From contig CAJOGX010000002.1 of assembly GCA_905234175.1 (NCBI GenBank), positions 34,842-98,841 of the forward strand: a stretch of 64,000 nt of DNA, read 5' to 3'. A program made the translations under genes and the position numbers. Of this stretch, positions 43,547 to 52,539 are shown piece by piece (position 1 is the first letter of the stretch; each line of letters begins with the position of its first letter). The DNA is from an uncultured Selenomonadaceae bacterium (lineage in GTDB: Bacteria; Bacillota; Negativicutes; Selenomonadales; Selenomonadaceae). A model generated the notes under the pieces. That model ran no database searches. It was not told where the DNA came from and saw only the letters and a list, made by a program, of their open reading frames with translations.

Positions 43547-46042
43547 TTATTTCGGCTGACGTTCGCCAAGTTTTTCGTTTAGGCGACGGCGAAGTTCCCG
43601 CTGAAATTCTTCCGCGCCGGTCTGGAATTTAACTTCGACGCAAATCACGAAAATTGGAATGTTCCAGTTGGTCTTAGCGAACTCGGCGGGAATTTTCACG
43701 GCGTCCTTTTCGGTAATGACAATCGATTCAGCGCCTAGCGCGTCCGCCTGCTGCAAAACGTCCTGCATTTCCTTGACGGTGTATTCGTGGTGGTCGGGGT
43801 AGCGAATGCTCTCAATAATTTCCGCGCCCAAATCCCTCAGCGTGCGCTCGAACGACGCAGGATTTCCAATCGCAGAAACCGCCATGATTTTTTTGCCGGA
43901 AATGCTCTCGACGCAGACGCCTTCGCTCGACAGGTCGATAAACCATTCGGCCAGCGGAATGAAACAGCGCGGCTGGTGAATGCTCTCGACGATTTTGGCT
44001 TCGGCGTTGTATTTGTGGACGGTCTCGCGAATGTTTGAAACCGCGCCCGCCGCCGCCTGGTCAACCTTCGTGATAAGGCAGACGTCCGCGCGACTGATAT
44101 GCGACATGGATTCGCGCAGAGTTCCGCGCGGCAGTAAGTGCCCGTTGCCGAAAACGTTCACCGCGTCGACGAGCAGAATATCCATATCGCGAATCAGCTG
44201 CCAGTGCTGGTAGCCGTCGTCGAGAATCGCAACTTCCGCGCCGAAATGTTCAATCGCGTATTTGCCGGTGACAGCGCGCTCAGCTCCAATCAGCACAGGA
44301 ACGTTGGGCAGATGTTTGGCGAGCATGTAAGCTTCGTCGCCCGCCTCCGCCGCGTCCATGTGGAGCGTCTTGCCGTCGGAAACGATACCAATTTCGCCGT
44401 GCCACTTCGAGCGGTAGCCGCGATTGAGAATAACGACGCGGTAGCCCAGGTCGCGAATTTCGCGCGCGAGCCGCTGAGCCGTTGGCGTTTTGCCGGTGCC
44501 GCCGACGGTGATGTTTCCGAGGCTGATAACGTAGCAGTTGAGCCTGTCTTTGCCGGAAATTCCCAGCCGGTAGCCGAGCAGTTTGATATTGACGAGCTGT
44601 TCATAAACCAGCGAGAAAAGGTAAAGCACGCCCATGACGAGGCGCATTGAAATTCCGTCCGCCTTTTTGATATGAATCAGGTGCCCGAAGTAGGTGCGGA
44701 TATTTTCGATTTTCTGCGTGGTATGCGGATGGCGGGCGTTTTCGCGGGCTTCGTATTCAGTCAGAACTTTTCGCAGGAGGACAGCAGATTTCCTTGAGGC
44801 GCCGCGATTTTCCAGCACGATTTTCAAAGTTTCGTCTTCGAGCTGCCTGCGGTGCTGAGCGTCGTCGAAAAGTTTGCGCGTCTGCTCAACGAGTTCGTCG
44901 GGGCTGTTGACGGTAATGCAGGCGTTGCGGTTTTTGAAAAGCGCGTGGGTGTCCTTGAAATTTTCCATGTGGTGACCGACGATAATCGCCTTGCCGTGCG
45001 CCGCCGGTTCCAGAATGTTGTGGCCGCCGTGAGTTACGAGACTGCCGCCCACGTAAATCACGTCGCCGACGCTGTAAACCTGCCCCAGCTCGCCAATCGT
45101 GTCGAGGATAATCACATCTTCGTTATTGGGCGGACGCTTCTGAAGTTCGGTGCGGGTGCCGACGGTAAAGCCGGCGCTCCTGCAAATTCCGATAACTTCA
45201 CGCGTACGCAAAAGTTCGCGCGGAGCGATAACAAGGCGGGCTTTGGGGTGCGTTTCGCGGACGGCTTTGAACGCGCGGAGAACATAATCTTCCTCGCCGC
45301 GATGTGTACTGCCCGCCAGTAAAATTCCGTCGGCGTCTTTCAAACCCATGTCCGACAGAATTTTTTCGCGCTCTTCGGGCGTCACGTCGGTATAGGTCTG
45401 ATCGAATTTCGTGTTGCCGGTGACGGTTACGAGTTCGGGCGGCGCGCCGAGTTCTATTATGTAATTCGCGTCAATCGGCGACTGCATGGCGAAAAATTTC
45501 ACCGTGCTTATCATGTCCGTCAGAATCGAAAACATGTACTTGTAGCGCCGGACACTTTTTTCAGAAATTCGCCCGTTGACCATCATAACCGGAATGTGGA
45601 GCTGCCGCGCAGTCATGAAAAAGTTCGGCCAGAGTTCGGTTTCGACGTTCAAAAAAATTCGCGGGTGGATTCTGCGCAGTACCGACGCCGCCACGAACGG
45701 CAAATCCAGCGGGAAATAAATTATGCTGTCCGCGTCCTTGATTATTCGGTTCGCCATTTCGTAGCCGGAAGTTGTCACGACCGAAACTAAAATTGGCGAC
45801 TTCGGAAATTCGCGCCGAAATTCTTTGATAAGCGGGCTTGTCGCGACGATTTCGCCGACTGATGCCGCGTGTACCCATATGCAATTTTTTTTCGCGACCG
45901 GCTCCAGCGCGCCTTCCGGAAAAAATCCAAGGCTCTGCTTTATCCGTTCGACGAAGCCTTTTTCGCGTATCGAACGAATCATGAAGACCGGAATTATAAT
46001 TATCACGACCAGTATCGCCGCGAGGTTGTAGAGTAGCTGCAT
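43547..46042 (-). CDS. waaA: WaaA-LpxK fusion: Kdo transferase and lipid A 4'-kinase
   Basis: An 831-residue bifunctional enzyme. Residues 1 to about 430 are WaaA (KdtA): an N-terminal membrane anchor, IWVHAASVGEIVATSPLIKEF, FLNVETELWPNFF, LLAGSTHRGEE and YVGGSLVTHGGHNILEPAA. From about 475 an LpxK follows with the inner-membrane helix, the modified Walker A GNITVGGTGKTP (near 510), LNRGYRSKW, DDGYQHWQLIRDMDILLVD and a late ITEKDAVK. WaaA adds Kdo from CMP-Kdo to lipid IVA and LpxK phosphorylates the preceding disaccharide. The single frame has no stop between them. It ends 20 nt ahead of the lipoprotein gene. Confidence 0.95.
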   Translation of the reverse strand: MQLLYNLAAILVVIIIIPVFMIRSIREKGFVERIKQSLGFFPEGALEPVAKKNCIWVHAASVGEIVATSPLIKEFRREFPKSPILVSVVTTSGYEMANRIIKDADSIIYFPLDLPFVAASVLRRIHPRIFLNVETELWPNFFMTARQLHIPVMMVNGRISEKSVRRYKYMFSILTDMISTVKFFAMQSPIDANYIIELGAPPELVTVTGNTKFDQTYTDVTPEEREKILSDMGLKDADGILLAGSTHRGEEDYVLRAFKAVRETHPKARLVIAPRELLRTREVIGICRSAGFTVGTRTELQKRPPNNEDVIILDTIGELGQVYSVGDVIYVGGSLVTHGGHNILEPAAHGKAIIVGHHMENFKDTHALFKNRNACITVNSPDELVEQTRKLFDDAQHRRQLEDETLKIVLENRGASRKSAVLLRKVLTEYEARENARHPHTTQKIENIRTYFGHLIHIKKADGISMRLVMGVLYLFSLVYEQLVNIKLLGYRLGISGKDRLNCYVISLGNITVGGTGKTPTAQRLAREIRDLGYRVVILNRGYRSKWHGEIGIVSDGKTLHMDAAEAGDEAYMLAKHLPNVPVLIGAERAVTGKYAIEHFGAEVAILDDGYQHWQLIRDMDILLVDAVNVFGNGHLLPRGTLRESMSHISRADVCLITKVDQAAAGAVSNIRETVHKYNAEAKIVESIHQPRCFIPLAEWFIDLSSEGVCVESISGKKIMAVSAIGNPASFERTLRDLGAEIIESIRYPDHHEYTVKEMQDVLQQADALGAESIVITEKDAVKIPAEFAKTNWNIPIFVICVEVKFQTGAEEFQRELRRRLNEKLGERQPK

Positions 46043-46103
46043 AAAAGCGCCCCTTCACAATTTCAATCACTATATTTTATTTCGCACGGCGATTTTTTGC
46101 AAC

Positions 46104-47564
46104 CTAAATCTTTCGGATTTTATGAACGCGCATTTTGTCGAGCCACTGAGAAATTTTCAGCTGAATCTGCGTCAAATCGTTCACGCGGCGGATAACCGCT
46201 TCGTCGTAAATATTTGGGTCGCCGACAACTTCAGCCGCCAGCGCAATTTCTTTGGCGTCACCGAGGTTCAAAATGAGTTCGTCGCTGCCGTCAAAAATTT
46301 CGCTCAAAATAATTTTGTCGTCGGATTTGGCGGTAATTTTAACCGGCGCGTCGACGTGGAATTTGTACAGGCCGAGCGGAATTTTTTCGACTTCGTAGGG
46401 CACGTCCCAGCGGTAGAAAAAATTTTTCCCGATGATAAGTTTGATGAACGGCGCAATTTTTCTGAGCGGGTCGGCGTTCGCGAAAAATTCAGCCTCAGCA
46501 ATTCCGAAATCGGCGCCGCCTTCGACGAGTTCAATTTCAGCGCGGCGCACGAAAATTTTTTCAGTGTCGATAACCAGCGGCAGGCCGTGGCTCGGCAGTT
46601 CGTAAAAATTTTCAAGGGAGCCATTGTCAAGCGTCAGACGGATTTTAATTTTGGCGGGCGAATCGTCGAGCGGGTTGCCGTAAACAACGACGCGACGGAC
46701 TTGAACTTCCTCTTGCCAGTCGAACGCCAGAATTTTATCGCGGGAAATTTCGCCGCCGGTAATTTTAAAATCGCACGCGGCGGGATTGGAAACCTGCGCG
46801 AAGAACGCCTGATTATCGGTGCGGCGCTCGAAGAAAATTTCATCGGAATTGCAAATTCGCAGAGCTGACCAGTGATTTTTCTTGTAAGCGAAAATTGCGC
46901 TCGCGAGCGGATTATTTTTGAGCAGAGTTTTGCGGCAGGCTTCGGGTACGGGAAAGCGGACGCGTTCAGCCCAGGAAAAATTCGCGCGGTCGATAGCGTC
47001 GAAGTCGTAGCCGTCGGTTACGCCAATTTTCGGGTGCTTGACTGACAAAAGATTTGGCGCGTAAAAATCCGGCGGCGCATTGAGCGCAGTTGCAACGGCG
47101 AATTTTTTGTAAACTTCGGGGCGGTAGTCGGGCATTTCGCGCAGAATTTCGCCGAGAGTTTTCTCAAAGGCGGCGGATAAATTTTTGTGAGCGGGAGTTT
47201 CAGCCTCGACGCAGAAAATAATATTCGGGCGCAGTTCGACAATCAGCCAGCGCAAATCTGCCGCGTAAACAATTTTGTCGCGCGAGACGCCCAGAATTTT
47301 CAGCGCGTGGATATTTTTCGACGTGGGAGATTTCTCAGCGGAATACGCCACGAAAATTTCAGCGCGGGCGGTAGCTAAGTTCAGAATCATGTTGCCCGCC
47401 AGCGTAATTTCATCGCCGAAGTTCGCCGCAAGAATCAAAATGCGCGTCCCGAAATACGAGCGCTCAAAAAACGAATTGCCGATAGCTGAAAATTCCTCGT
47501 CGCTGGCAATTTCGTCGTAGAGTTCGAGCGTGCCCGCCAGCCCAGATTCAAAAATTTTGTTCAT
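46104..47564 (-). CDS. PIG-L/LmbE-like protein with altered metal motif
   Basis: A 486-residue protein; start ATG 47564 (the open frame continues upstream but without support; the ribosome-binding site is weak). Residues about 40-240 resemble the PIG-L deacetylase Rossmann-like fold: RILILAANFGDEITLAGNMILNL corresponds to the usual APHPDDE region, but reads AANFGDE (46-52), so the metal-binding His is Asn and one Asp is Gly. The second half (about 280-486) is beta-rich (VVYGNPLDDSPAKIKIRLTLDNG), perhaps a carbohydrate-binding or discoidin-like module. No signal peptide. Catalysis may be lost or different. It adjoins LPS genes, so a glycan-related role is plausible. Confidence 0.6.
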   Translation of the reverse strand: MNKIFESGLAGTLELYDEIASDEEFSAIGNSFFERSYFGTRILILAANFGDEITLAGNMILNLATARAEIFVAYSAEKSPTSKNIHALKILGVSRDKIVYAADLRWLIVELRPNIIFCVEAETPAHKNLSAAFEKTLGEILREMPDYRPEVYKKFAVATALNAPPDFYAPNLLSVKHPKIGVTDGYDFDAIDRANFSWAERVRFPVPEACRKTLLKNNPLASAIFAYKKNHWSALRICNSDEIFFERRTDNQAFFAQVSNPAACDFKITGGEISRDKILAFDWQEEVQVRRVVVYGNPLDDSPAKIKIRLTLDNGSLENFYELPSHGLPLVIDTEKIFVRRAEIELVEGGADFGIAEAEFFANADPLRKIAPFIKLIIGKNFFYRWDVPYEVEKIPLGLYKFHVDAPVKITAKSDDKIILSEIFDGSDELILNLGDAKEIALAAEVVGDPNIYDEAVIRRVNDLTQIQLKISQWLDKMRVHKIRKI

Positions 47565-47605
47565 GAAAACACCAGCTTTAATATTTTCAAATTTGCCTTT
47601 CGCTG

Positions 47606-47614
47606 TGATATAAT
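47606..47614 (+). promoter_or_regulatory. Extended -10 promoter of the L,D-transpeptidase gene
   Basis: TGATATAAT at 47606-47614, 33 nt before the TTG start, in the divergent gap shared with the PIG-L-like gene. Confidence 0.65.
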
Positions 47615-47646
47615 ACCAAAAATTTTTCTGAAAGGCAGTGCTGAGT

Positions 47647-48810
47647 TTGAAATTTTTCAGTAGACTTGCGGCGGGAGTTGTTGGCTTGACGCTGATTTTT
47701 TCTACGGCGTCCGCAGCGGAAAATCCTGCCGCTAAAAAAGTTGAAAAGCGCGTGGCGATAAACGTCGCCAACCTCACCATGGCTTTCTACGAAGACGGCG
47801 TGAAGGTTGCGGAATATCCGCTGGGTCTTGGCAGGACGACCACGCCCACGCCCGTCGGCTACTTCAAAATTCTCACCAAGGAAATCAATCCGCCGTGGAT
47901 TGACCCGCAGGACCCCGAATACATTGTTTCCTCCGGCCCCGAAAATCCGCTCGGCTATCGCTGGATGCAGATTTTTGGCAACTACGGCATTCACGGCACC
48001 AACCGACCCGACAGCATTGGCGGCTACGTTTCCAACGGCTGCGTTCGTATGCGCGAACCCGACGTTGAAAAAATTTTTGACGCCGTAGAAGTCGGCACGC
48101 CCGTCGACATCACTTATAACCGCGTCGTCGTTGAGAAAATTCCTGACGGCTCGGTTGTCTATTCGATTTTCCCCGACGGCTACGGCTGGCAGGAAATTGA
48201 CGCCGCTTACGTCAACCGCTGGCTCGAACCCTACGGCGTGGCGCCCTTCGAGAGCGACGCTCAGATTGATGAAAAAATTCAGCTCAGCGACGGCAAACCT
48301 ACGACAATCGGCAAGCCTTACAATATCGAAATCAACGGCAGGCGCGTCAATCCCGTCGAGGCAAATGACAAAAACTTTTTGGCTAAAGCCGTCCAGCGCG
48401 ATAACATAAATTATCTGCCCGCCGTTCCAATGGCGATGGCGCTCAAAACCCGCCTCGAATGGCGCGCCGGCGAAGGAACTTTGAAAACCGCTTACGGCAC
48501 AGTCACCGGCTTCGAGAGCAAAAATCAAATCTACTGCAACGCCGACGACGCAATTATTCTGTTCAATCTTGACGGCGGCCTCCAGAATATTTCCGATAAC
48601 CCCGCCGACGGCAAAGTTTTCAAATTCTACGTCGCTGATAAAAAGCTCGAACGTAAAGTCAAAAAGGAACAGGCCGCTCAGGCTAAGCCCGCCGCCGAAA
48701 CCAAGCCCGCTGACGATAAAAAATCCGATAAGAAAAAGTCTAAGGATAAGAAAAATAAAAAATCCAGCGAAGTGAAGGTGCAGGAAAATGAACCGATTGG
48801 TAATAGTTGA
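47647..48810 (+). CDS. L,D-transpeptidase (YkuD family), Lys-rich tail
   Basis: A 387-residue secreted enzyme. Start TTG 47647 (AAAGG about 11 nt ahead; a GTG at 47638 is too close). A signal peptide (about 1-24, ending STASA) precedes the YkuD domain with the catalytic motif from His116 (IHGTNRPDSIGGYVS) to Cys132 (NGCVRM). Such enzymes make 3-3 cross-links or attach proteins to peptidoglycan. A second domain (about 190-330) resembles a copper-amine-oxidase-N-like stress region with PTTIGKPYNIEINGRRV. The last 55 residues are Lys/Ala/Asp-rich and probably disordered. Its end overlaps the polA start by 23 nt. Confidence 0.9.
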   Translation: MKFFSRLAAGVVGLTLIFSTASAAENPAAKKVEKRVAINVANLTMAFYEDGVKVAEYPLGLGRTTTPTPVGYFKILTKEINPPWIDPQDPEYIVSSGPENPLGYRWMQIFGNYGIHGTNRPDSIGGYVSNGCVRMREPDVEKIFDAVEVGTPVDITYNRVVVEKIPDGSVVYSIFPDGYGWQEIDAAYVNRWLEPYGVAPFESDAQIDEKIQLSDGKPTTIGKPYNIEINGRRVNPVEANDKNFLAKAVQRDNINYLPAVPMAMALKTRLEWRAGEGTLKTAYGTVTGFESKNQIYCNADDAIILFNLDGGLQNISDNPADGKVFKFYVADKKLERKVKKEQAAQAKPAAETKPADDKKSDKKKSKDKKNKKSSEVKVQENEPIGNS

Positions 48811-51316
48811 CGGCACGAATATTTTTTACCGCGCGTTCTACGCCATGCCGAATCTCACGGCGCCCAGCGGCGTCCCGACCGGCGCGATAACCGGCTTCGC
48901 GAACATCACGCTGAAAATCCTGCGCGAATACGAGCCCGAATTTGCCGCAATCGCTATGGACACTTCGCGCGTGACTTTCCGCACGGAAATTTTTCCAGAA
49001 TACAAGGGCGGCCGCGAAAAAACTCCCGACGAATTAATTTCCCAGCTCGGCATTCTTGAAGAGTTCGCTGACGTGCTCGGTATCAAAGTTCTGACGGCGG
49101 AAAATTTTGAGGCGGACGACATAATTGGAACGCTGGCGGCTCAGGCGTCGAGTGAATTTCTCGTTGACATCATTAGCGGCGACCGCGACACTTTCCAGCT
49201 GATTAACAGAAATACGCGCGTGCTTTTCCCGAAAACCAGCAGCGTTGAAATTTACGACGAAGAAAAATTCCGCGCCGAATTTGGCTTTGAGCCCGCGCTC
49301 CTCGTCGACTACAAGGCACTGGCTGGCGACACTTCCGACAACATTCCTGGCGTCCCTGGCATCGGCGCTAAGACCGCAACCAAACTGATTCATGATTTTG
49401 GCGCGCTCGAAAATGTTCTGGCTAACAGCGAAAAAATTTCTTCCAAAAAGTTCCGCGACGCCGTTCAGTCCGGCGCTGAAATGGGCAGGCTCAGCAAAAC
49501 TCTCGCGCAGATTGTCCGCGACGTTCCTGGCATAAATTTCACGCCGCAAAGTTTCAGAATCACGCCGAATCTCGCGCGCGTCGACGAATTTTGCAGCCGC
49601 TACGCCCTCGCCGTCGCCCGCAAGCGCATTCACGAACTCTACGACGCCACCCAAAATCTTTTCGCCAGCTTTCGAGACGATTCGCCCGCCGACATTCTCG
49701 AAGTCCCCGCAGCCTCAGAGTTCAGCCACGAAAAAATTTTCAGCGCAGAGACTTTGACTGTCGCCGGTAACTGCGTCAAAGCGGGCGGCGAAATTTTCCT
49801 GGTCGACGCTGCTCAGCGCGAAGAAATTTTCAACAGCTTCACCGGCAAAATTATCGTCCACGGCTTGAAAAAAATTCTGCACGGCGCGAATATCGCTAAC
49901 GTTTCCAACTTTTTCGACGTGGAACTGGCGGCGTATTTACTCTATCCCGAGCGCGAAAAATATACCTGCGCCGAACTTCTGACGCTGGAATTTGGTCTGC
50001 GCCTTCCCGACGATTCTCCCGCCGCTCATACGGTCGCGCTGGAAAAATTGGGCGCGCTTTACACTGAAAAATTATCCGCCGCCGCTCTCGATAAACTTTA
50101 TGCAGAAATGGAACTGCCGCTCGCCGAAGTCTTAGCTAAAATGGAAATGCGCGGCGTCTACGTAGACACCAGCCGCCTCGACGAAAAATCCGCCGAACTC
50201 GAAGCGCGTATCGCCGCCATTGAGCAGAAAATTTACGAACTCGCCGGCGAAAATTTCAACATCAATTCGCCAAAGCAGCTCGCCGAAATTCTTTTTACGA
50301 AGCTCAAACTGCCGGTTATCACGCAGACCAAAAAGAAAACCAAATCCGGCGTCTCAACTAACGCGGAAGTCCTTGAAACTCTGCGCGGCGTTCACCCAAT
50401 AATCGACGAAATTCTAAATTTCCGCACGCTGACGAAACTCAAGTCAACTTACCTCGACGGAATCAAGGCGCTGATCAATCCGAAAACGCACCGCGTCCAC
50501 ACGAATTTCAATCAGACCGTGACGGCGACCGGCCGCCTTTCCAGTTCCGACCCGAATCTCCAGAACATTCCCGTCCGCACCGACGAAGGCAGGGAAATTC
50601 GCGCGCTGTTCGAGCCAGGCGACGGCTACGACTTTTTAGTTTCCGCCGACTATTCGCAGATTGAACTTCGGCTGCTTGCGCATATGTCCGGCGACGAAAA
50701 TTTGATTGACGCCTTTTTGAACGGGCAGGATATTCACGCGCGCACCGCCGCTGAGGTTTTCGGCGTCGCACTCGACAACATCACGCCCGACCTGCGCCGC
50801 AAGGCAAAGGCCGTCAATTTCGGCATCGTCTACGGCATAAGCGATTACGGGCTGTCCATGGATTTGAAAATTTCCCGCCGCGAGGCTGGCGAGTACATTC
50901 AGCTTTACTTCGCGCGCTATCCCAACGTCAAAAATTTTCTCGACGCCACGATTCACGAGGCGCACGAAACCGGCTGCGTTACGACCATGTTCGGGCGCCG
51001 CAGATTTCTGCCGATGATTAAGAGCGCGAACTTCCACCAGCGCGGCCTGGCTGAACGCATGGCGATGAACACGCCGATTCAGGGCAGTGCCGCCGATATT
51101 ATCAAGCTGGCTATGATTCGCGCGGAAAAAAATTTACAGGGACTTGACAGCCGGATAATTTTGCAGGTGCACGACGAACTTGTTGTCGAGGCGAAGGCCG
51201 CTGAGCTTGAACAGGTTGAAAAAATCCTGCGCGACGCAATGGAAAACGTCGTGGCGCTGAAAGTTCCGCTGGTTGTTGACGTTCACTATGGAAAAAATTG
51301 GGCGGTGGCAAAATGA
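48788..51316 (+). CDS. polA: DNA polymerase I
   Basis: An 842-residue Pol I. The N-terminal 5' nuclease (about 1-290) has VDGTNIFYRAFYAMP, ISGDRDTFQLI and GVPGIGAKTATKLI. The middle 3'-5' exonuclease domain (about 300-460) lacks the DxE catalytic motif, so proofreading is probably absent, as in Bacillus and Thermus enzymes. The polymerase domain has VSADYSQIELRLLAHMSGD, RRKAKAVNFGIVYGISDYGL and QVHDELVVE. AAGGTG lies ahead of the ATG inside the transpeptidase gene. The stop overlaps the gmhA start (ATGA). Confidence 0.97.
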   Translation: MNRLVIVDGTNIFYRAFYAMPNLTAPSGVPTGAITGFANITLKILREYEPEFAAIAMDTSRVTFRTEIFPEYKGGREKTPDELISQLGILEEFADVLGIKVLTAENFEADDIIGTLAAQASSEFLVDIISGDRDTFQLINRNTRVLFPKTSSVEIYDEEKFRAEFGFEPALLVDYKALAGDTSDNIPGVPGIGAKTATKLIHDFGALENVLANSEKISSKKFRDAVQSGAEMGRLSKTLAQIVRDVPGINFTPQSFRITPNLARVDEFCSRYALAVARKRIHELYDATQNLFASFRDDSPADILEVPAASEFSHEKIFSAETLTVAGNCVKAGGEIFLVDAAQREEIFNSFTGKIIVHGLKKILHGANIANVSNFFDVELAAYLLYPEREKYTCAELLTLEFGLRLPDDSPAAHTVALEKLGALYTEKLSAAALDKLYAEMELPLAEVLAKMEMRGVYVDTSRLDEKSAELEARIAAIEQKIYELAGENFNINSPKQLAEILFTKLKLPVITQTKKKTKSGVSTNAEVLETLRGVHPIIDEILNFRTLTKLKSTYLDGIKALINPKTHRVHTNFNQTVTATGRLSSSDPNLQNIPVRTDEGREIRALFEPGDGYDFLVSADYSQIELRLLAHMSGDENLIDAFLNGQDIHARTAAEVFGVALDNITPDLRRKAKAVNFGIVYGISDYGLSMDLKISRREAGEYIQLYFARYPNVKNFLDATIHEAHETGCVTTMFGRRRFLPMIKSANFHQRGLAERMAMNTPIQGSAADIIKLAMIRAEKNLQGLDSRIILQVHDELVVEAKAAELEQVEKILRDAMENVVALKVPLVVDVHYGKNWAVAK

Positions 51317-51960
51317 AAAATTCTACAGCTAAAAAAATTGGCGAACTCATTGAGCGTTATCCCGCGCTGGAAGTTTGCCGCGAAAGTCTGAACACAGCGG
51401 CTGAAAAAATCTGCGCGAGCTTTAAAGGCGGCGGCAAGCTCATGACCTGCGGGAACGGCGGCTCGGCGGCGGACGCTCAGCATATCGTTGGCGAACTCAT
51501 GAAAGGCTTTATCCTGCCGCGAAATGTTGACGAAAATTTTCTGCGCCGCGTCGAAAAATTTTTCCCAGACGACGTGAATTATTTCAGGGAAAATCTTCAG
51601 GGCGCGCTTCCGGCAATTTCCCTCGTCGGCGAAACCGCGCTGAATACCGCCTTCGCGAACGATAAGGCGCCGGATTTAATTTTCGCGCAGCAGGTTTTCG
51701 GGCTCGGCAGGCGCGGCGACGTTCTGCTGGCAATTTCTACTTCCGGCAATTCCGATAACGTCGTTTACGCCGTCGAAGTTGCGAAAATTCTCGGCGTCAC
51801 CACAATTTCGCTGACGGGCAGGCGCGGCGGTAAACTCCGGCACATTTCCGACGTGACAATCTGCGCGCCGTCCGACGAAACTTTTAAGATTCAGGAATTT
51901 CACCTGCCGATTTACCACGCGCTTTGCATTGCCGCTGAGAATGAATTTTTCGGCGAATGA
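51313..51960 (+). CDS. gmhA: Phosphoheptose isomerase GmhA (SIS domain)
   Basis: A 215-residue SIS protein. Start ATG 51313, overlapping the polA stop. CGNGGSAADAQHIVGEL, LVGETALNTAFANDK and ISTSGNSDNVVYAVEVAK fit sedoheptulose 7-phosphate isomerase, the first step to ADP-heptose for LPS core. C-terminal EFHLPIYHALCIAAENEFF supplies the conserved E/H active-site helix. The other heptose genes are not in the window. DiaA-like SIS proteins are similar; the QEFHLPIYH form favours GmhA-type. Confidence 0.88.
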   Translation: MKNSTAKKIGELIERYPALEVCRESLNTAAEKICASFKGGGKLMTCGNGGSAADAQHIVGELMKGFILPRNVDENFLRRVEKFFPDDVNYFRENLQGALPAISLVGETALNTAFANDKAPDLIFAQQVFGLGRRGDVLLAISTSGNSDNVVYAVEVAKILGVTTISLTGRRGGKLRHISDVTICAPSDETFKIQEFHLPIYHALCIAAENEFFGE

Positions 51961-51964
51961 AAAT

Positions 51965-51997
51965 CCCGCGCCCGCTGCAGTCGCGGGCAATTTTTTT
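51965..51997 (+). terminator. Terminator after gmhA
   Basis: CCCGCG (51965-51970) pairs with CGCGGG (51982-51987), followed by CAA and seven T. It ends immediately before the fur promoter. Confidence 0.8.
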
Positions 51998-52027
51998 GTG
52001 TACAAATTTGCCGAACCTGCTATAATA
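51998..52027 (+). promoter_or_regulatory. fur promoter, extended -10
   Basis: TGCTATAAT at 52018-52026, 35 nt before the fur ATG. The 30-bp block from GTGTAC to TATAATA matches the secA promoter block except for a single-base gap and two changes. Confidence 0.72.
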
Positions 52028-52061
52028 TCCGTAAGAAAAATTTTGAAGGGGGAAACTTCAA

Positions 52062-52520
52062 ATGAGCGAAACCCGACCGCTATTTCAGTTGCAGGATCTG
52101 CGCGGGCGACTGGCGGAGCACAAGTACAAAATGACGCCGCAGCGCAAGGAAATTCTGCAGATATTTGTTGAGAACGGCGACGGGCGGCACCTGAGCGCCG
52201 AGGAAGTTCATGACCTTCTGCGCGAAAAAGATTTCGATTTCGGTCTGGCGACGGTTTACCGCAACGTCGAACTGCTGACTTCGCTGGGAATTTTAAACAA
52301 AATCGAATTTGGCGACGGGCGTGCACGCTACGAGCTGAGTTCCGGCGACCCGCAGCTCCATCAGCACCACCATTTAATCTGCCTCAAGTGCAAAAAGGTT
52401 ATCGAGTTCGAGGAAGATTATCTGGACGACGTGGAAAAAATTATTTCCGAGAAATCCGACTTCCAGATTCTCAACCATGAAGTGAAATTTTTCGGCTACT
52501 GCAAAGACTGCCGCGAATAA
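52062..52520 (+). CDS. fur: Fur-family metalloregulator
   Basis: A 152-residue regulator. The winged helix (about 18-95) includes MTPQRKEILQIF, HLSAEEVHDLLRE and FGLATVYRNVELLTSLGIL. The metal-binding part has HQHHHLICLKCKKVIEFEEDYLD and the C-terminal pair CKDC, so both the structural Zn site (two CxxC) and the His-rich sensory site are present. Fur, Zur or PerR cannot be separated by eye; the general form is Fur. It is followed by hemZ 19 nt downstream, suggesting linked iron and haem control. Confidence 0.92.
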   Translation: MSETRPLFQLQDLRGRLAEHKYKMTPQRKEILQIFVENGDGRHLSAEEVHDLLREKDFDFGLATVYRNVELLTSLGILNKIEFGDGRARYELSSGDPQLHQHHHLICLKCKKVIEFEEDYLDDVEKIISEKSDFQILNHEVKFFGYCKDCRE

Positions 52521-52539
52521 ATTTTTTGGAGGTGCAAGC

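Noticed and set aside
46104..47780. A start 72 codons upstream for the PIG-L-like gene
   Set aside because: The extra part is antisense to the transpeptidase promoter and start, and has no family resemblance.
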